A stretch of DNA of 56,015 bases from an uncultured Oscillospiraceae bacterium (GTDB lineage Bacteria > Bacillota > Clostridia > Oscillospirales > Oscillospiraceae): contig CAAFMG010000108.1 of assembly GCA_900763965.1 (NCBI GenBank), positions 1 through 56,015 on the forward strand. The letters run 5' to 3'. Numbering within the stretch: position 1 is the first letter of the stretch; every line of letters starts with the position of its first letter. This document shows positions 1-7,232 of this stretch, piece by piece. The translations under genes and the position numbers were made by a program. The notes beneath the pieces are model-generated. The model had not been told where the DNA came from. It made no database searches and saw only the letters and a program-made list of their open reading frames with translations.

Positions 1-16
1 CTTCTGGCATCAACAT
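1..16 (-). CDS. 5' end of a gene running off the left edge
   Basis: A minus-strand ATG at 16-14 is preceded by GAGGAGGG (about 23-30) at normal spacing, and a TATACT-like -10 lies further upstream (58-63). Only five codons (M-L-M-P-E) are inside the window, so no product can be assigned. The call rests on the ribosome binding site alone. Confidence 0.35.
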
Positions 17-195
17 ACGCAGCCCTCCTCAGTGTTTTTTTGCTTCTTTTCTGACTCCAGTATAATGGAATACTTTGTATTATCCTATTGAAATATTCCC
101 CGGAAAATTGCCAGGGAAAATCTCTGCCGGGCTGGCTGGCTCTCTCACATAAGAAACTGTAATTTTTGCGAGAGGCTTGCCTGATTGCGGCATAA

Positions 196-240
196 AAAGC
201 CCCAGCAAATGAGCCTGAGAAGGGCATTTGCTGGGGCTTT
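196..240 (-). terminator. Intrinsic terminator of the SLOG-like gene
   Basis: Long hairpin with arms of about 14 bases (AGCCCCAGCAAATG and its complement), followed on the minus strand by a T run. It sits just past the stop of the minus-strand gene at 273-728. Confidence 0.8.
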
Positions 241-272
241 GCTTGTAAAAGCATAGATTTGATTTGTTGCAT

Positions 273-728
273 TTATCGTTCTAACAGAATATAAGGAACG
301 CCAATCTGCTGGGCATATTTCATGGTTTTCCACGCACCGCCGTGATCATGCTGTATGCAGAACAGGCATAGATCAGACCTGTCAACCATTTCCTGGTTTC
401 GGGCTTGGTATGCCCTTTTGAAATGTACCTGCTGAGTGGCGGCGGATACTTCGATTTCATGATAGTAGCTTTGATAGGCGGTTTCATTTGCCCGATAATC
501 TGCGGTTACATAAGGCATGACCCAGACCAGCGCACTGTTGTCGGAGCGAATCTGCCTTTGACAGCGGTGCATTACAGATGCGGCCAGAAGATCGAAATCC
601 CCATCTCTGCCCACGAAAAACGTGATATAGCCTTGGCAGGTCAGAAGGTCACAGACAATGGTTTCCAGTTGCTTTTCAACAGCAGAGGCATTTTTCAATC
701 CTACGATGCCCGAGAAAACTGACAGCAT
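273..728 (-). CDS. SLOG/Rossmann-like hypothetical protein
   Basis: A 151-residue cytosolic protein of a family common in Clostridia. Its pattern recalls SLOG (LOG/DprA-like nucleotide-binding) proteins: a central VGRDGDFD segment near residue 40, a strand ending VMPY near 71, an aromatic and acidic YYHEIE stretch, then RNQEMVDRSDLC and a Gly-rich GGAWKTMKYA motif. The family is thought to bind a nucleotide or related small ligand; no catalytic activity can be assigned. The start is preceded by a short GAGGG. It diverges from the XRE regulator at 889, so that protein may control it. The family call is by pattern only. Confidence 0.7.
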   Translation of the reverse strand: MLSVFSGIVGLKNASAVEKQLETIVCDLLTCQGYITFFVGRDGDFDLLAASVMHRCQRQIRSDNSALVWVMPYVTADYRANETAYQSYYHEIEVSAATQQVHFKRAYQARNQEMVDRSDLCLFCIQHDHGGAWKTMKYAQQIGVPYILLER

Positions 729-888
729 ATTCCCTCATAACAAACATCTCTCTGCGCACTGCCTATGTTGATTCCGATATAAATACCATTATATCAGCTA
801 CAATCCGACAACGTAATCATAATATCAGTTTCATTCTCCTGCATTTGGTGTCTGCGTAGGATAGAATATGACAGAAAGGGGTGGTACT

Positions 889-1203
889 ATGTATGAGGAA
901 GAATTTGCAGCGAGACTGGCAAAACTTCGTATGAAGAAAGGGGTATCCTCTCGGGATATGAGCCTGTCCATAGGGCAGAATCCGGGGTATATCAGCAACA
1001 TTGAATGCGGCAAGGCCCTGCCTTCCATGGCTGTGTTCTTTTTTATTTGCGACTATCTGAATGTATCACCCAGTGAATTCTTTGATACAGACAATGAAAA
1101 CCCGGAGAAGGTTGCAAAACTGCTTTCCGATTTGAAACGGTTGGACGATGAACAGCTGTCCGCCATCGCCGCCCTGGTGCGTGGACTGATCCGAAATAAA
1201 TAA
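889..1203 (+). CDS. XRE-family helix-turn-helix regulator
   Basis: A 104-residue one-domain DNA-binding protein. Residues 5-60 form a Cro/CI-type HTH: ARLAKLRMKKGVSSRDMSLS, then a recognition helix around GYISNIECGK. The C-terminal part is a short helical tail, probably for dimerisation. An in-frame ATG at 868 would add seven residues, but AAAGGGG at about 874-880 sits at good spacing for the ATG at 889, so that start is chosen. It is divergent from the SLOG-like gene; its target is unknown and autoregulation is plausible. Confidence 0.85.
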   Translation: MYEEEFAARLAKLRMKKGVSSRDMSLSIGQNPGYISNIECGKALPSMAVFFFICDYLNVSPSEFFDTDNENPEKVAKLLSDLKRLDDEQLSAIAALVRGLIRNK

Positions 1204-1206
1204 AGA

Positions 1207-1247
1207 AACCGCAATGCGACCCCTGCCAGATCGCATTGCGGTTTTTT
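1207..1247 (+). terminator. Terminator of the XRE gene
   Basis: Perfect 13-bp arms (AACCGCAATGCGA) around an 11-base loop, followed by six T residues on the plus strand. The complementary strand also has a short T-rich tail, so it may act in both directions between the convergent XRE and lysS genes. Confidence 0.85.
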
Positions 1248-1261
1248 GCGTAATGGGAACC

Positions 1262-1293
1262 CCCCGCCTGCGCTCCTTAGAACGCAGGCGGGG
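1262..1293 (-). terminator. GC-rich hairpin downstream of lysS
   Basis: Arms CCCCGCCTGCG / CGCAGGCGGGG around a 10-base loop, 20 bases past the lysS stop on the minus strand. There is no immediate T run, so termination may need the neighbouring hairpin at 1207-1247. Confidence 0.5.
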
Positions 1294-1312
1294 TTGGAAA
1301 TTGAAAAGGAAA

Positions 1313-3244
1313 TTAGTACATCTTTGCACCGGCGGGGATGTGGTTATCCAGCATCAGCAGGTGCAGGCGCTCTTCGCCTTCCTCGTGGTGGACGGCGGAG
1401 ATCAGCATACCTTCGGAGTCGATGCCCATCATCTTTCTGGGGGGCAGGTTGGTGATGGCCACGCAGGTCTTGCCCACCAGTTCTTCCGGCTCGTAATAGT
1501 CGTGAATACCAGAAAGGATCACCCGATCCTTGCCGGAACCGTCGTCCAGCAGGAATTTTAAGAGCTTCTTGGACTTCTTCACAGCCTCGCAGGCCTTGAC
1601 CTTCACAGCCCGGTAGTCGGACTTGGCAAAGGTTTCAAAGTCCACAAAATCAGCAAACAGAGGCTCGATTTCCACCTTGGAAAAGTCGATCTTCTCGTCA
1701 CATGCGGCAGCGGCCACGGGAGCGGCGGCTTCCTTTTGTGCCTTCTTGTCGGTGTCGGTGGGCTTCATGGTGGGGAACAGGATGACTTCCCGGATGGTGT
1801 CGGTGCCGGTGAGCATCATAACACAGCGGTCGATGCCCATGCCCATGCCGCCCGTGGGGGGCATACCGTATTCCATGGCGTTCAGGAAGTCCTCGTCCAG
1901 CATTTCGGTCTCGTCGTCGCCGCGTTCCCGCTGCTCCACCTGCTTCATAAAGCGGGCCCGCTGGTCGATGGGATCGTTCAGCTCGGAGTAGGCGTTGGCC
2001 AGCTCGGAGTGGCAGATAAACAGCTCAAACCGCTCGGTCAGGCGGGGATCGGCGGGGCTGCGCTTGGTCAGGGGGGAGACCTCCACAGGGTACATGGTGA
2101 TGAAGGTGGGCTGGATCAGATGCTCCTCCACCTTCTGGTCAAAGACGGCATACAGAGCGTTGCCCCAGGTCTTTTCTGCGGCATCGGACAGCTCCACGCC
2201 CACGGACTTGGCCAGAGCCACAGCCTCGGCGTTGTCGGTGACGGTGCCAAAGTCCACGCCCACATATTCCTTAACGGCATCCACCATGGTCAGGCGGCGC
2301 CAGCCGGGGGTCAGGTCGATCTCCTCGCCCATCCACTGCACCTGATAGGTGCCCAGGATTTCCTGAGCGGCACCGGAGAGGATGCCCTCGGCGATGTCCA
2401 TCATGTCGTGGAAGTCGGCGTATGCCTGGTACAGCTCCACGGTGGTGAATTCCGGGTTGTGCTTGGGATCCATGCCCTCGTTGCGGAAGATACGGCCAAT
2501 CTCGTACACCCGATCCATGCCGCCGATGATCAGCCGCTTCAGAGGCAGCTCGGTGGCGATGCGCATGTACATATCAATGTCCAGGGTGTTGTGATGGGTG
2601 ATGAAGGGCCGTGCGGCGGCACCGCCGGCGATGGTGTTCAGCACCGGGGTCTCCACCTCGATGTAGTTCCGGCTGTCCAGGTAGGAACGCATGAACTTGA
2701 TGAACCTGGAGCGGATGACAAAGTTCCGCTTCACATCGGGGTTCACCATCAGATCCACATAGCGCTGACGGAAGCGGGCTTCCTTGTCGGTCAGGCCGTG
2801 GTACTTTTCAGGCAGGGGCAGCAGGGACTTGGACAGCAGGGTGACATGGTGGGCGCGCACGGAGATCTCACCGGTCTTGGTGGTGAAAACCTCACCCTCG
2901 GCACCGACGATATCACCGATGTCGTACTTCTTGAACCGGGCAAATTCCTCTTCGCCCATCTCGTCGATCTTGACAAACAGCTGAATCCGGCCGGTGCTGT
3001 CCTGCAGGTCGCAGAACATGACCTTGCCCTGACCGCGCTTGCTCATCAGACGACCGGCGATCTTCACTTCCTTGCCCTCAAAGGCGGCATAATCGGACTT
3101 GATGGCGGCGGAGTCAGCATTAAAATCAAACTTGGTGATCAGGAAGGGATCCCGGCCTTCGGCCTGCAGAGCCGCCAGCTTATCCCGGCGGATCTGTGCC
3201 TGCTCGGAAACAGGCAGCTCAGTCTGGGGTGCATTCTTAGCCAT
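1313..3244 (-). CDS. lysS: Lysyl-tRNA synthetase with fused C-terminal tRNA-binding domain
   Basis: Class II LysRS that charges tRNA-Lys in the cytoplasm. The N-terminal OB-fold anticodon-binding domain covers about residues 55-150. Class II motif 2 is RIFRNEG (251-257), and motif 3 is GMGMGIDR near 480. At 643 residues it is about 140 longer than a standard bacterial LysRS. After a charged, Ala-rich linker, residues 520-643 form a second OB fold of the Trbp111/EMAPII type, with KVKKS-like, VSGI-like (ILSGIHDYY), NLPPRKMMGIDSEGM and terminal features like the C-terminal domain of MetRS. The greA stop and this start are 2 bp apart, and the SD (GGGAGGG) lies inside the end of greA, so the two genes are coupled. 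Confidence 0.97.
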   Translation of the reverse strand: MAKNAPQTELPVSEQAQIRRDKLAALQAEGRDPFLITKFDFNADSAAIKSDYAAFEGKEVKIAGRLMSKRGQGKVMFCDLQDSTGRIQLFVKIDEMGEEEFARFKKYDIGDIVGAEGEVFTTKTGEISVRAHHVTLLSKSLLPLPEKYHGLTDKEARFRQRYVDLMVNPDVKRNFVIRSRFIKFMRSYLDSRNYIEVETPVLNTIAGGAAARPFITHHNTLDIDMYMRIATELPLKRLIIGGMDRVYEIGRIFRNEGMDPKHNPEFTTVELYQAYADFHDMMDIAEGILSGAAQEILGTYQVQWMGEEIDLTPGWRRLTMVDAVKEYVGVDFGTVTDNAEAVALAKSVGVELSDAAEKTWGNALYAVFDQKVEEHLIQPTFITMYPVEVSPLTKRSPADPRLTERFELFICHSELANAYSELNDPIDQRARFMKQVEQRERGDDETEMLDEDFLNAMEYGMPPTGGMGMGIDRCVMMLTGTDTIREVILFPTMKPTDTDKKAQKEAAAPVAAAACDEKIDFSKVEIEPLFADFVDFETFAKSDYRAVKVKACEAVKKSKKLLKFLLDDGSGKDRVILSGIHDYYEPEELVGKTCVAITNLPPRKMMGIDSEGMLISAVHHEEGEERLHLLMLDNHIPAGAKMY

Positions 3245-3246
3245 GA

Positions 3247-3723
3247 TCAGCCCTCCCGGGAGACGCTGATGACCTTCATGGTGAAGGAACCGGCGGGGGC
3301 ATTGACGATGAAGGTCTCACCGGCGGCCTTGCCTACCACGGAGCGGCCGAAGGGGGAGTCATCGGACAGCTTGCCCTGCATGGGGTTGGCTTCCTGAGAG
3401 CCGGTGATGCGATAGGTGGTCTGCTTGCCCTTCTCGTCCTCGACTACCACGGTGCAGCCCAGGCCAACACGGCCGCTGGCCTCGTTCTCATCCTCAATGA
3501 TGATGGCGTGGGACAGAATATCCTCGATCTCGGCAATACGGCCATAGAGCTTTGCCTGCTCGTTCTTGGCGGCATCGTATTCGGAGTTTTCGGACAAGTC
3601 ACCATAGGAGCGGGCTTCTGCGATCATAGCAGCGATTTCCCGTTCCCGGGTGGTCTTCAGATAGTTCAGTTCCTTTTCCAGGTCAGCCAGACGCAGGCTT
3701 GTGATTTTATATTCCTTAGCCAT
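3247..3723 (-). CDS. greA: Transcription elongation factor GreA
   Basis: 158 residues, the usual GreA length. The N-terminal antiparallel coiled coil has the conserved tip region (AEARSYGDLSENSEYDAAKNEQ, residues about 34-55) whose acidic residues reach into the RNA polymerase secondary channel and stimulate cleavage of backtracked transcripts. The C-terminal FKBP-like globular domain ends with SPFGRSVVGKAAGE. First gene of the greA-lysS operon, with its own promoter upstream (3767-3795). Confidence 0.97.
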   Translation of the reverse strand: MAKEYKITSLRLADLEKELNYLKTTREREIAAMIAEARSYGDLSENSEYDAAKNEQAKLYGRIAEIEDILSHAIIIEDENEASGRVGLGCTVVVEDEKGKQTTYRITGSQEANPMQGKLSDDSPFGRSVVGKAAGETFIVNAPAGSFTMKVISVSREG

Positions 3724-3766
3724 ACAAAAAATCCTTTCTCAGCTGTATTATTCCATAGTCCAAACT

Positions 3767-3795
3767 ATTATAGTGTAATTATGCCCCTTAGTCAA
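3767..3795 (-). promoter_or_regulatory. Promoter of greA-lysS
   Basis: On the minus strand: TTGACT, 17 bases, TATAAT, about 45 bases ahead of the greA start. Both hexamers are near the sigma-A consensus. Confidence 0.8.
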
Positions 3796-3820
3796 GATTC
3801 TTTTCCGATTTTACGGACAC

Positions 3821-3847
3821 AAAAAGCTCCCCAAATTCCTGGGGAGC
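3821..3847 (-). terminator. Terminator of the sdpR-yhfC-sdpI operon
   Basis: GCTCCCC / GGGGAGC stem with an 8-base loop, followed on the minus strand by a run of five T. It lies 14 bases past the stop of the SdpI-like gene. Confidence 0.8.
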
Positions 3848-3860
3848 CTTGGCGGTTTTG

Positions 3861-4913
3861 TTATGGGATCCGGGATTGGAGCACCTGGTAAAGCTGCCGT
3901 GTCTGCTGGTCGGTTTTTCCGCTGAGCACAAGAGACTTTCCCCGGACGGTCAGCAGGATGCAGCTTTGGGCTTTGGTGTAGGTGTAGCGGGTGTAGGTGC
4001 CCAGCTCCTCGTTCCGGAACCAGCCCATGAGCAGCCGGTAGGAGCCTACGCCGTTGATTCTGCTGCCGGGCATGGGGGTATCCCGGTATTCCAGGCTGTC
4101 CACCGCATCGTAGCGCACCGTCAGATCGGAGTAGTAGCTGGCTTTGACGGTGAAGGAATCCGCTCCCAGCTCCACATGAATGTCACCGGTAAAGAGCAGC
4201 ACAGCCACCAGAATCAGAATCAGCACCGAAACCACGGCGGTGAATTTCAGGATAGCCTTCTCCGCCGGGCTGGACTTGGGCAGGGAAAGGGTCTTCCCGG
4301 CCTGCTTTTCCTTTTGATAGAACCAAATGGAATAGCCTATGGACAGACCCACCATGGCGCACAGGCTCAGAACCATCACAACTGCGCCCCAGGCCGTGGG
4401 CAGCAGCGCCCCCAGCATGATGCACAGACCCCCCAGCACCCACACCTTTCCGCTGAAACGGTGGGTGGCGGCCCAGTTTTCCGGGCTGGAAAAGGTCCAG
4501 GGAATCCGGATGCCAATGGTGCGGTTGGGCTTGGTCTTGGGCAGATAGTTGCCGATGCAGACGAACATCAGGCCCATGGCCAGATCCAGAATCCGGACAA
4601 CATCCACCTGGATCCCCAGCATCAGGGCGTAGGTGAGGAAGCTCAGGAGAATGGACATGGCAGGGAAGATCCACAGAACCAGCTGCCGCAGCTTAGGGGA
4701 CTGGGGGGCGTTGCCGGGATCCCTGGCGGTGACATAGGCACAGAACCAGTGTCCTGCCAGCATGGACAGGGCAGGGAACAGGACAAGCCAGACAGAGGGG
4801 GTCCAGCTGTTGTCCGCCAGCGAAAGCTGCCGCCAGAGATAGAACCCGATGGGGGCAGGCAGCAGGGTGAGCAAAGAGGTGAAAAGCAGCATTTTCTTGT
4901 CGTTTTGGAACAT
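3861..4913 (-). CDS. SdpI-like membrane protein with C-terminal PH-like domain
   Basis: 350 residues. An N-terminal block of hydrophobic helices of the DUF1648/SdpI type is followed by the SdpI signature: GNYLPKTKPNRTIGIRIPWT, then ENWAATHRFSGKVWV. SdpI proteins give immunity to the SdpC killing factor and take part in signalling at the membrane. After a further helix near residues 215-235, the last 110 residues are predicted to be beta-rich (SFTVKASYYSDLTVRYDAVD...), resembling a bacterial PH-like domain outside the core fold. Two ATGs compete: the GGAGG at 4921-4925 is one base from the ATG at 4919 but seven from the one at 4913, so 4913 is chosen. Third gene of the operon; no SdpC-like toxin gene is nearby. 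Confidence 0.85.
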   Translation of the reverse strand: MFQNDKKMLLFTSLLTLLPAPIGFYLWRQLSLADNSWTPSVWLVLFPALSMLAGHWFCAYVTARDPGNAPQSPKLRQLVLWIFPAMSILLSFLTYALMLGIQVDVVRILDLAMGLMFVCIGNYLPKTKPNRTIGIRIPWTFSSPENWAATHRFSGKVWVLGGLCIMLGALLPTAWGAVVMVLSLCAMVGLSIGYSIWFYQKEKQAGKTLSLPKSSPAEKAILKFTAVVSVLILILVAVLLFTGDIHVELGADSFTVKASYYSDLTVRYDAVDSLEYRDTPMPGSRINGVGSYRLLMGWFRNEELGTYTRYTYTKAQSCILLTVRGKSLVLSGKTDQQTRQLYQVLQSRIP

Positions 4914-4925
4914 ATACATACCTCC

Positions 4926-5744
4926 TTATGCAGCGGAATCCCAGCGGCGGCGAAGATCCCGGATCAGATACACGGCAGCGGCGGCTACGATGACGAGGAT
5001 CAGGTAGACGATGCAGTAAGCGGCCCTCTGGGACATTGCCGCGCCTGCCAGCAGAGGAATACCGGCGGCCATATCCAGACAGGTGTGTATGGCCAGGCAG
5101 ACCAGCGCACAGGGGAGGGCCTTTTTGTGGGCAACGCCGTAGCACACCAGCATACTCATGGCGGCGTGGCTGATCATGGTGAGAAGCCGCTCCAGCCCTG
5201 CCAGCAGAAACAGAATGCTGGCGGTATTGCAAAGGGTATCCCGGTAGTACAGAAGAGGGGCGGGATCCCCGCCTGCGGCAGCGGTCTGGGAAACCAGGGC
5301 ATCCAAGCCGCCATTGTTCAGCAGGGTGATAAACACCAGATTGTTGATATAGGCCGTGCCGATGAAGGCCATGGCCTCGATCCCGCCGTGCCCCATACCG
5401 GCAGCCAGTCCCCGGGCGGCGGTGAGATTCCTGCGCATCAGCTGTGCGGAAGCAAACCGGCCTGCTAGCTCAAATAGTCCGGCGGTGATGGCCAGGCAGA
5501 AGGTATAGGCGAACAGGTGGTTCTGGGCAAAGAGCGCGAACCAATTCTGCTTTTGCAAAACGGCGAGGATCGGGCTGCGAATGCACATCTGGGGGATCAC
5601 AAACCCCAAAGCGCCCAGACCCCAGGCAGACCAGATGCCCTGCTTTTTGTGCCGGAGGGCGTATACCACCAGAGCCAGGATCGGCAGGATCAGGCTGACC
5701 AATAGGGTGATGACACAGAAAACCGTTGTCAGAACAGGAACCAT
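4926..5744 (-). CDS. YhfC-family intramembrane metalloprotease-like protein
   Basis: 272 residues with about seven or eight hydrophobic helices. It has the YhfC-family motif GMGHGGIEA near the middle (Gly-His-Gly-Gly-Ile-Glu), and a later HTCLDMAAG segment adds a second conserved His. The family is related to CPBP/CAAX-type intramembrane proteases, but its substrates are unknown. The start at 5744 overlaps the regulator's stop as TGATG and has AAAGGAG upstream; an ATG 30 bases earlier would lie inside the regulator gene without a good SD. Translational coupling to the regulator and the SdpI-like gene suggests one membrane-immunity or stress unit. Confidence 0.8.
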   Translation of the reverse strand: MVPVLTTVFCVITLLVSLILPILALVVYALRHKKQGIWSAWGLGALGFVIPQMCIRSPILAVLQKQNWFALFAQNHLFAYTFCLAITAGLFELAGRFASAQLMRRNLTAARGLAAGMGHGGIEAMAFIGTAYINNLVFITLLNNGGLDALVSQTAAAGGDPAPLLYYRDTLCNTASILFLLAGLERLLTMISHAAMSMLVCYGVAHKKALPCALVCLAIHTCLDMAAGIPLLAGAAMSQRAAYCIVYLILVIVAAAAVYLIRDLRRRWDSAA

Positions 5745-6010
5745 CAGGATTCTCCTTTCAAATCTGTGATCCAAAGCAGGATCTCCTCCAAAACGGAGGC
5801 GTTGAGTTCGTAAAAAATGTACTTTCCCTCCCGGGTATCCCGGATCAGGTCGGCATCCTTCAAAACGGACAGATGCCGGGAAATGGCGGCGGCGGTGATG
5901 TCAAAATGCCCGGTGATCTCTCCGGCGGACATTCGACCGGATTTCAGCAGATCCAGGATCTCCCGCCGCACCGGATCGGACAGCGCCTTTAGTGTCTGCT
6001 GCATCCCCAT
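5744..6010 (-). CDS. ArsR/SdpR-family autorepressor
   Basis: 88-residue winged-helix repressor. LKALSDPVRREILDLLKSGRMSAGEI is the family N terminus, and AAAISRHLSVLKDADLI is the recognition helix. No metal-binding Cys pair of the ArsR type is present, which fits SdpR-like regulators inactivated by a membrane partner. GAGGAGGG at about 6016-6023 points to the ATG at 6010 rather than those at 6025 or 6004. The gene leads an operon with YhfC and SdpI homologues, matching the Bacillus sdpRI arrangement in which SdpI sequesters SdpR. The promoter-proximal inverted repeat (6024-6050) is its likely operator. Confidence 0.88.
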   Translation of the reverse strand: MGMQQTLKALSDPVRREILDLLKSGRMSAGEITGHFDITAAAISRHLSVLKDADLIRDTREGKYIFYELNASVLEEILLWITDLKGES

Positions 6011-6023
6011 GGAATCCCTCCTC

Positions 6024-6050
6024 ATTTAACATTTAACTTAACTGTTAAAT
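6024..6050. promoter_or_regulatory. Inverted-repeat operator for the SdpR-like repressor
   Basis: ATTTAAC at 6024 and again at 6031 faces GTTAAAT at 6044-6050, giving nested inverted repeats (ATTTAAC-6-GTTAAAT and ATTTAACA-11-TGTTAAAT). The site lies between the -10 and the SD of the regulator gene, where bound repressor would block its own transcription. Confidence 0.7.
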
Positions 6051-6052
6051 AT

Positions 6053-6081
6053 ATAGTAGCACAAGCCCGGAAAAAAAGCAA
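6053..6081 (-). promoter_or_regulatory. Promoter of the sdpR-yhfC-sdpI operon
   Basis: Minus strand TTGCTT, 17 bases, TACTAT, with an extended -10 TG one base ahead. Its -35 lies in the T run of the preceding gene's terminator, and the operator begins 2 bases downstream of the -10. Confidence 0.7.
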
Positions 6082-6111
6082 GCCCCTTCCGAAGAAATTT
6101 TCGGAAGGGGC
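6071..6111 (-). terminator. Terminator of the nitroreductase/PPC genes
   Basis: GCCCCTTCCGA / TCGGAAGGGGC stem, 11 bp, with an 8-base loop, followed on the minus strand by a run of seven T (plus 6071-6077). Confidence 0.85.
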
Positions 6112-6142
6112 AAAATAGTGGTGTATTTTGGGCGGTTCTGCC

Positions 6143-6574
6143 TCAGCTGCGGCAGAAGATCAGTTCGTCATAGCCGGTTTCGGGGTCCTGCTCCACGTCG
6201 ATCCGCTGGCCGGGCAGCTCGGCGATCACCAGTTCACAGGTGGTGTTGATGATGCAGCCGGGGCAGAGGTAGCCGCCAATGGTGGAAAGATCCTCCCGGG
6301 ACAGGGCAATGTGCAGGTGGCACCGCTGGCAGCTGACGGTTCCGTTAAGGCTGACGATCTCGCATTCATCGGGGATGGAGCGGATGTTGACACCGCTGGC
6401 ATCCCGCACCCGGCCCTGGCGGATGCAGCCCACGGCACTGAGCACCACTCCGGCGGCAATATTGGCATTTTTTGCCAGCTCCCGGATGGACAGCAGCAGA
6501 TCGTCACCCCGGTGCAGCCGCAGACTGTGACAGCGCAGAGCCCCTTCGGTGGTTAAGACCCTATGTTCTGCCAT
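6143..6574 (-). CDS. PPC/DUF296-domain protein
   Basis: 143 residues forming a single PPC (plants and prokaryotes conserved) domain. It has the family's GDDLLLSIRELAKNANIAAGVVLSAVGCI opening and a mid-region that pairs His and Cys residues (CQRCHLHIALS, then GGYLCPGCI). Bacterial stand-alone PPC proteins form trimers, and some bind metal; they are often annotated as DNA-binding, but that role is established for plant AT-hook versions, not these. It starts 3 bp after the nitroreductase stop, so the two are co-transcribed. The function is unknown. Confidence 0.85.
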   Translation of the reverse strand: MAEHRVLTTEGALRCHSLRLHRGDDLLLSIRELAKNANIAAGVVLSAVGCIRQGRVRDASGVNIRSIPDECEIVSLNGTVSCQRCHLHIALSREDLSTIGGYLCPGCIINTTCELVIAELPGQRIDVEQDPETGYDELIFCRS

Positions 6575-6577
6575 GGC

Positions 6578-7108
6578 TTACTCCCGGTAGGCGGCCAGCT
6601 CGGACAGCTCCTTGCGCTTCTTGGGGCGCAGGGGATCTCCCTCCTTGGCATAGCCCAGGGTGATGACCAGGCGGACAGGCTCCGTCAGATCGCAGATCTT
6701 GCGGATCTTTTCATCATCCAGCCAGCCCAGAATGCAGGTTCCCAGACCCTGGGCAGTGGCTTCGGCGGTGAGATAGGCGGCGGCAATGCCGATGTCAATG
6801 GAGCGGTAGTCGTTTTTCTTCACCTTGGCCCCTACGGCGGCAGTTCTGACATAGGCCTTTTCCGACAGCACCAGCATCATCGGTGCCTGGGATGCGAACT
6901 TGTTCATGCCCATGCTCTGACAGGCGGAAGCCACGGCCTTGGCAGCATCGCCCCGGCAGACCGTGACCATATAGGGCTGACCGTTGCAGGCGGAAGGAGC
7001 TAACCGAAGGGCTTCCAGCACGGCATCCAGCTTTTCCTGCTCCACAGGGCGGCTCTCGTCATAGCTGCGGCAGGACTGACGGGCATTTGCAATTTCCAGA
7101 AAATTCAT
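6578..7108 (-). CDS. Nitroreductase-family FMN oxidoreductase
   Basis: 176 residues, typical of short nitroreductases. It has the family N terminus (RQSCRSYDESRPV), a flavin-contacting segment APSACNGQPYMV near residue 40, DIGIAAAYLTAEATAQGLGTC in the middle, and GYAKEGDPLRPKKRKE close to the C terminus. Members are FMN-dependent, NAD(P)H-using homodimers that reduce nitro compounds, quinones or flavins; the physiological substrate cannot be read from sequence. AGGAGG at good spacing selects the ATG at 7108 over one 18 bases earlier. It heads a two-gene operon with the PPC protein. Confidence 0.9.
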   Translation of the reverse strand: MNFLEIANARQSCRSYDESRPVEQEKLDAVLEALRLAPSACNGQPYMVTVCRGDAAKAVASACQSMGMNKFASQAPMMLVLSEKAYVRTAAVGAKVKKNDYRSIDIGIAAAYLTAEATAQGLGTCILGWLDDEKIRKICDLTEPVRLVITLGYAKEGDPLRPKKRKELSELAAYRE

Positions 7109-7134
7109 AGGGAAACCTCCTTGCATTTTTTCTC

Positions 7135-7163
7135 AGTATAGCACGGAAAGCCGGAAAAAACAA
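7135..7163 (-). promoter_or_regulatory. Promoter of the nitroreductase operon
   Basis: Minus strand TTGTTT, 17 bases, TATACT, with TG one base before the -10 (extended -10). It ends about 26 bases from the start codon. Confidence 0.75.
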
Positions 7164-7185
7164 CGCTTTGAAAAGGCGAAGGGAC

Positions 7186-7220
7186 AAAAAATCCGGGGCA
7201 TCCGGCATAGGGATGCCCCG
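7186..7220 (-). terminator. Terminator of the ABC importer/nucleotidyltransferase operon
   Basis: CGGGGCATCC / GGATGCCCCG stem (7194-7203 and 7211-7220), followed on the minus strand by a T run. It lies 12 bases after the nucleotidyltransferase stop. Confidence 0.85.
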
Positions 7221-7232
7221 GGGGAAGTATGC

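Noticed and set aside
1736..3397. Plus-strand frame of about 550 codons
   Set aside because: Antisense shadow of lysS/greA, with His/Gly-rich composition.
3849..5468. Plus-strand frame of about 540 codons
   Set aside because: Antisense to the SdpI- and YhfC-like genes, which have family motifs and coupled starts.
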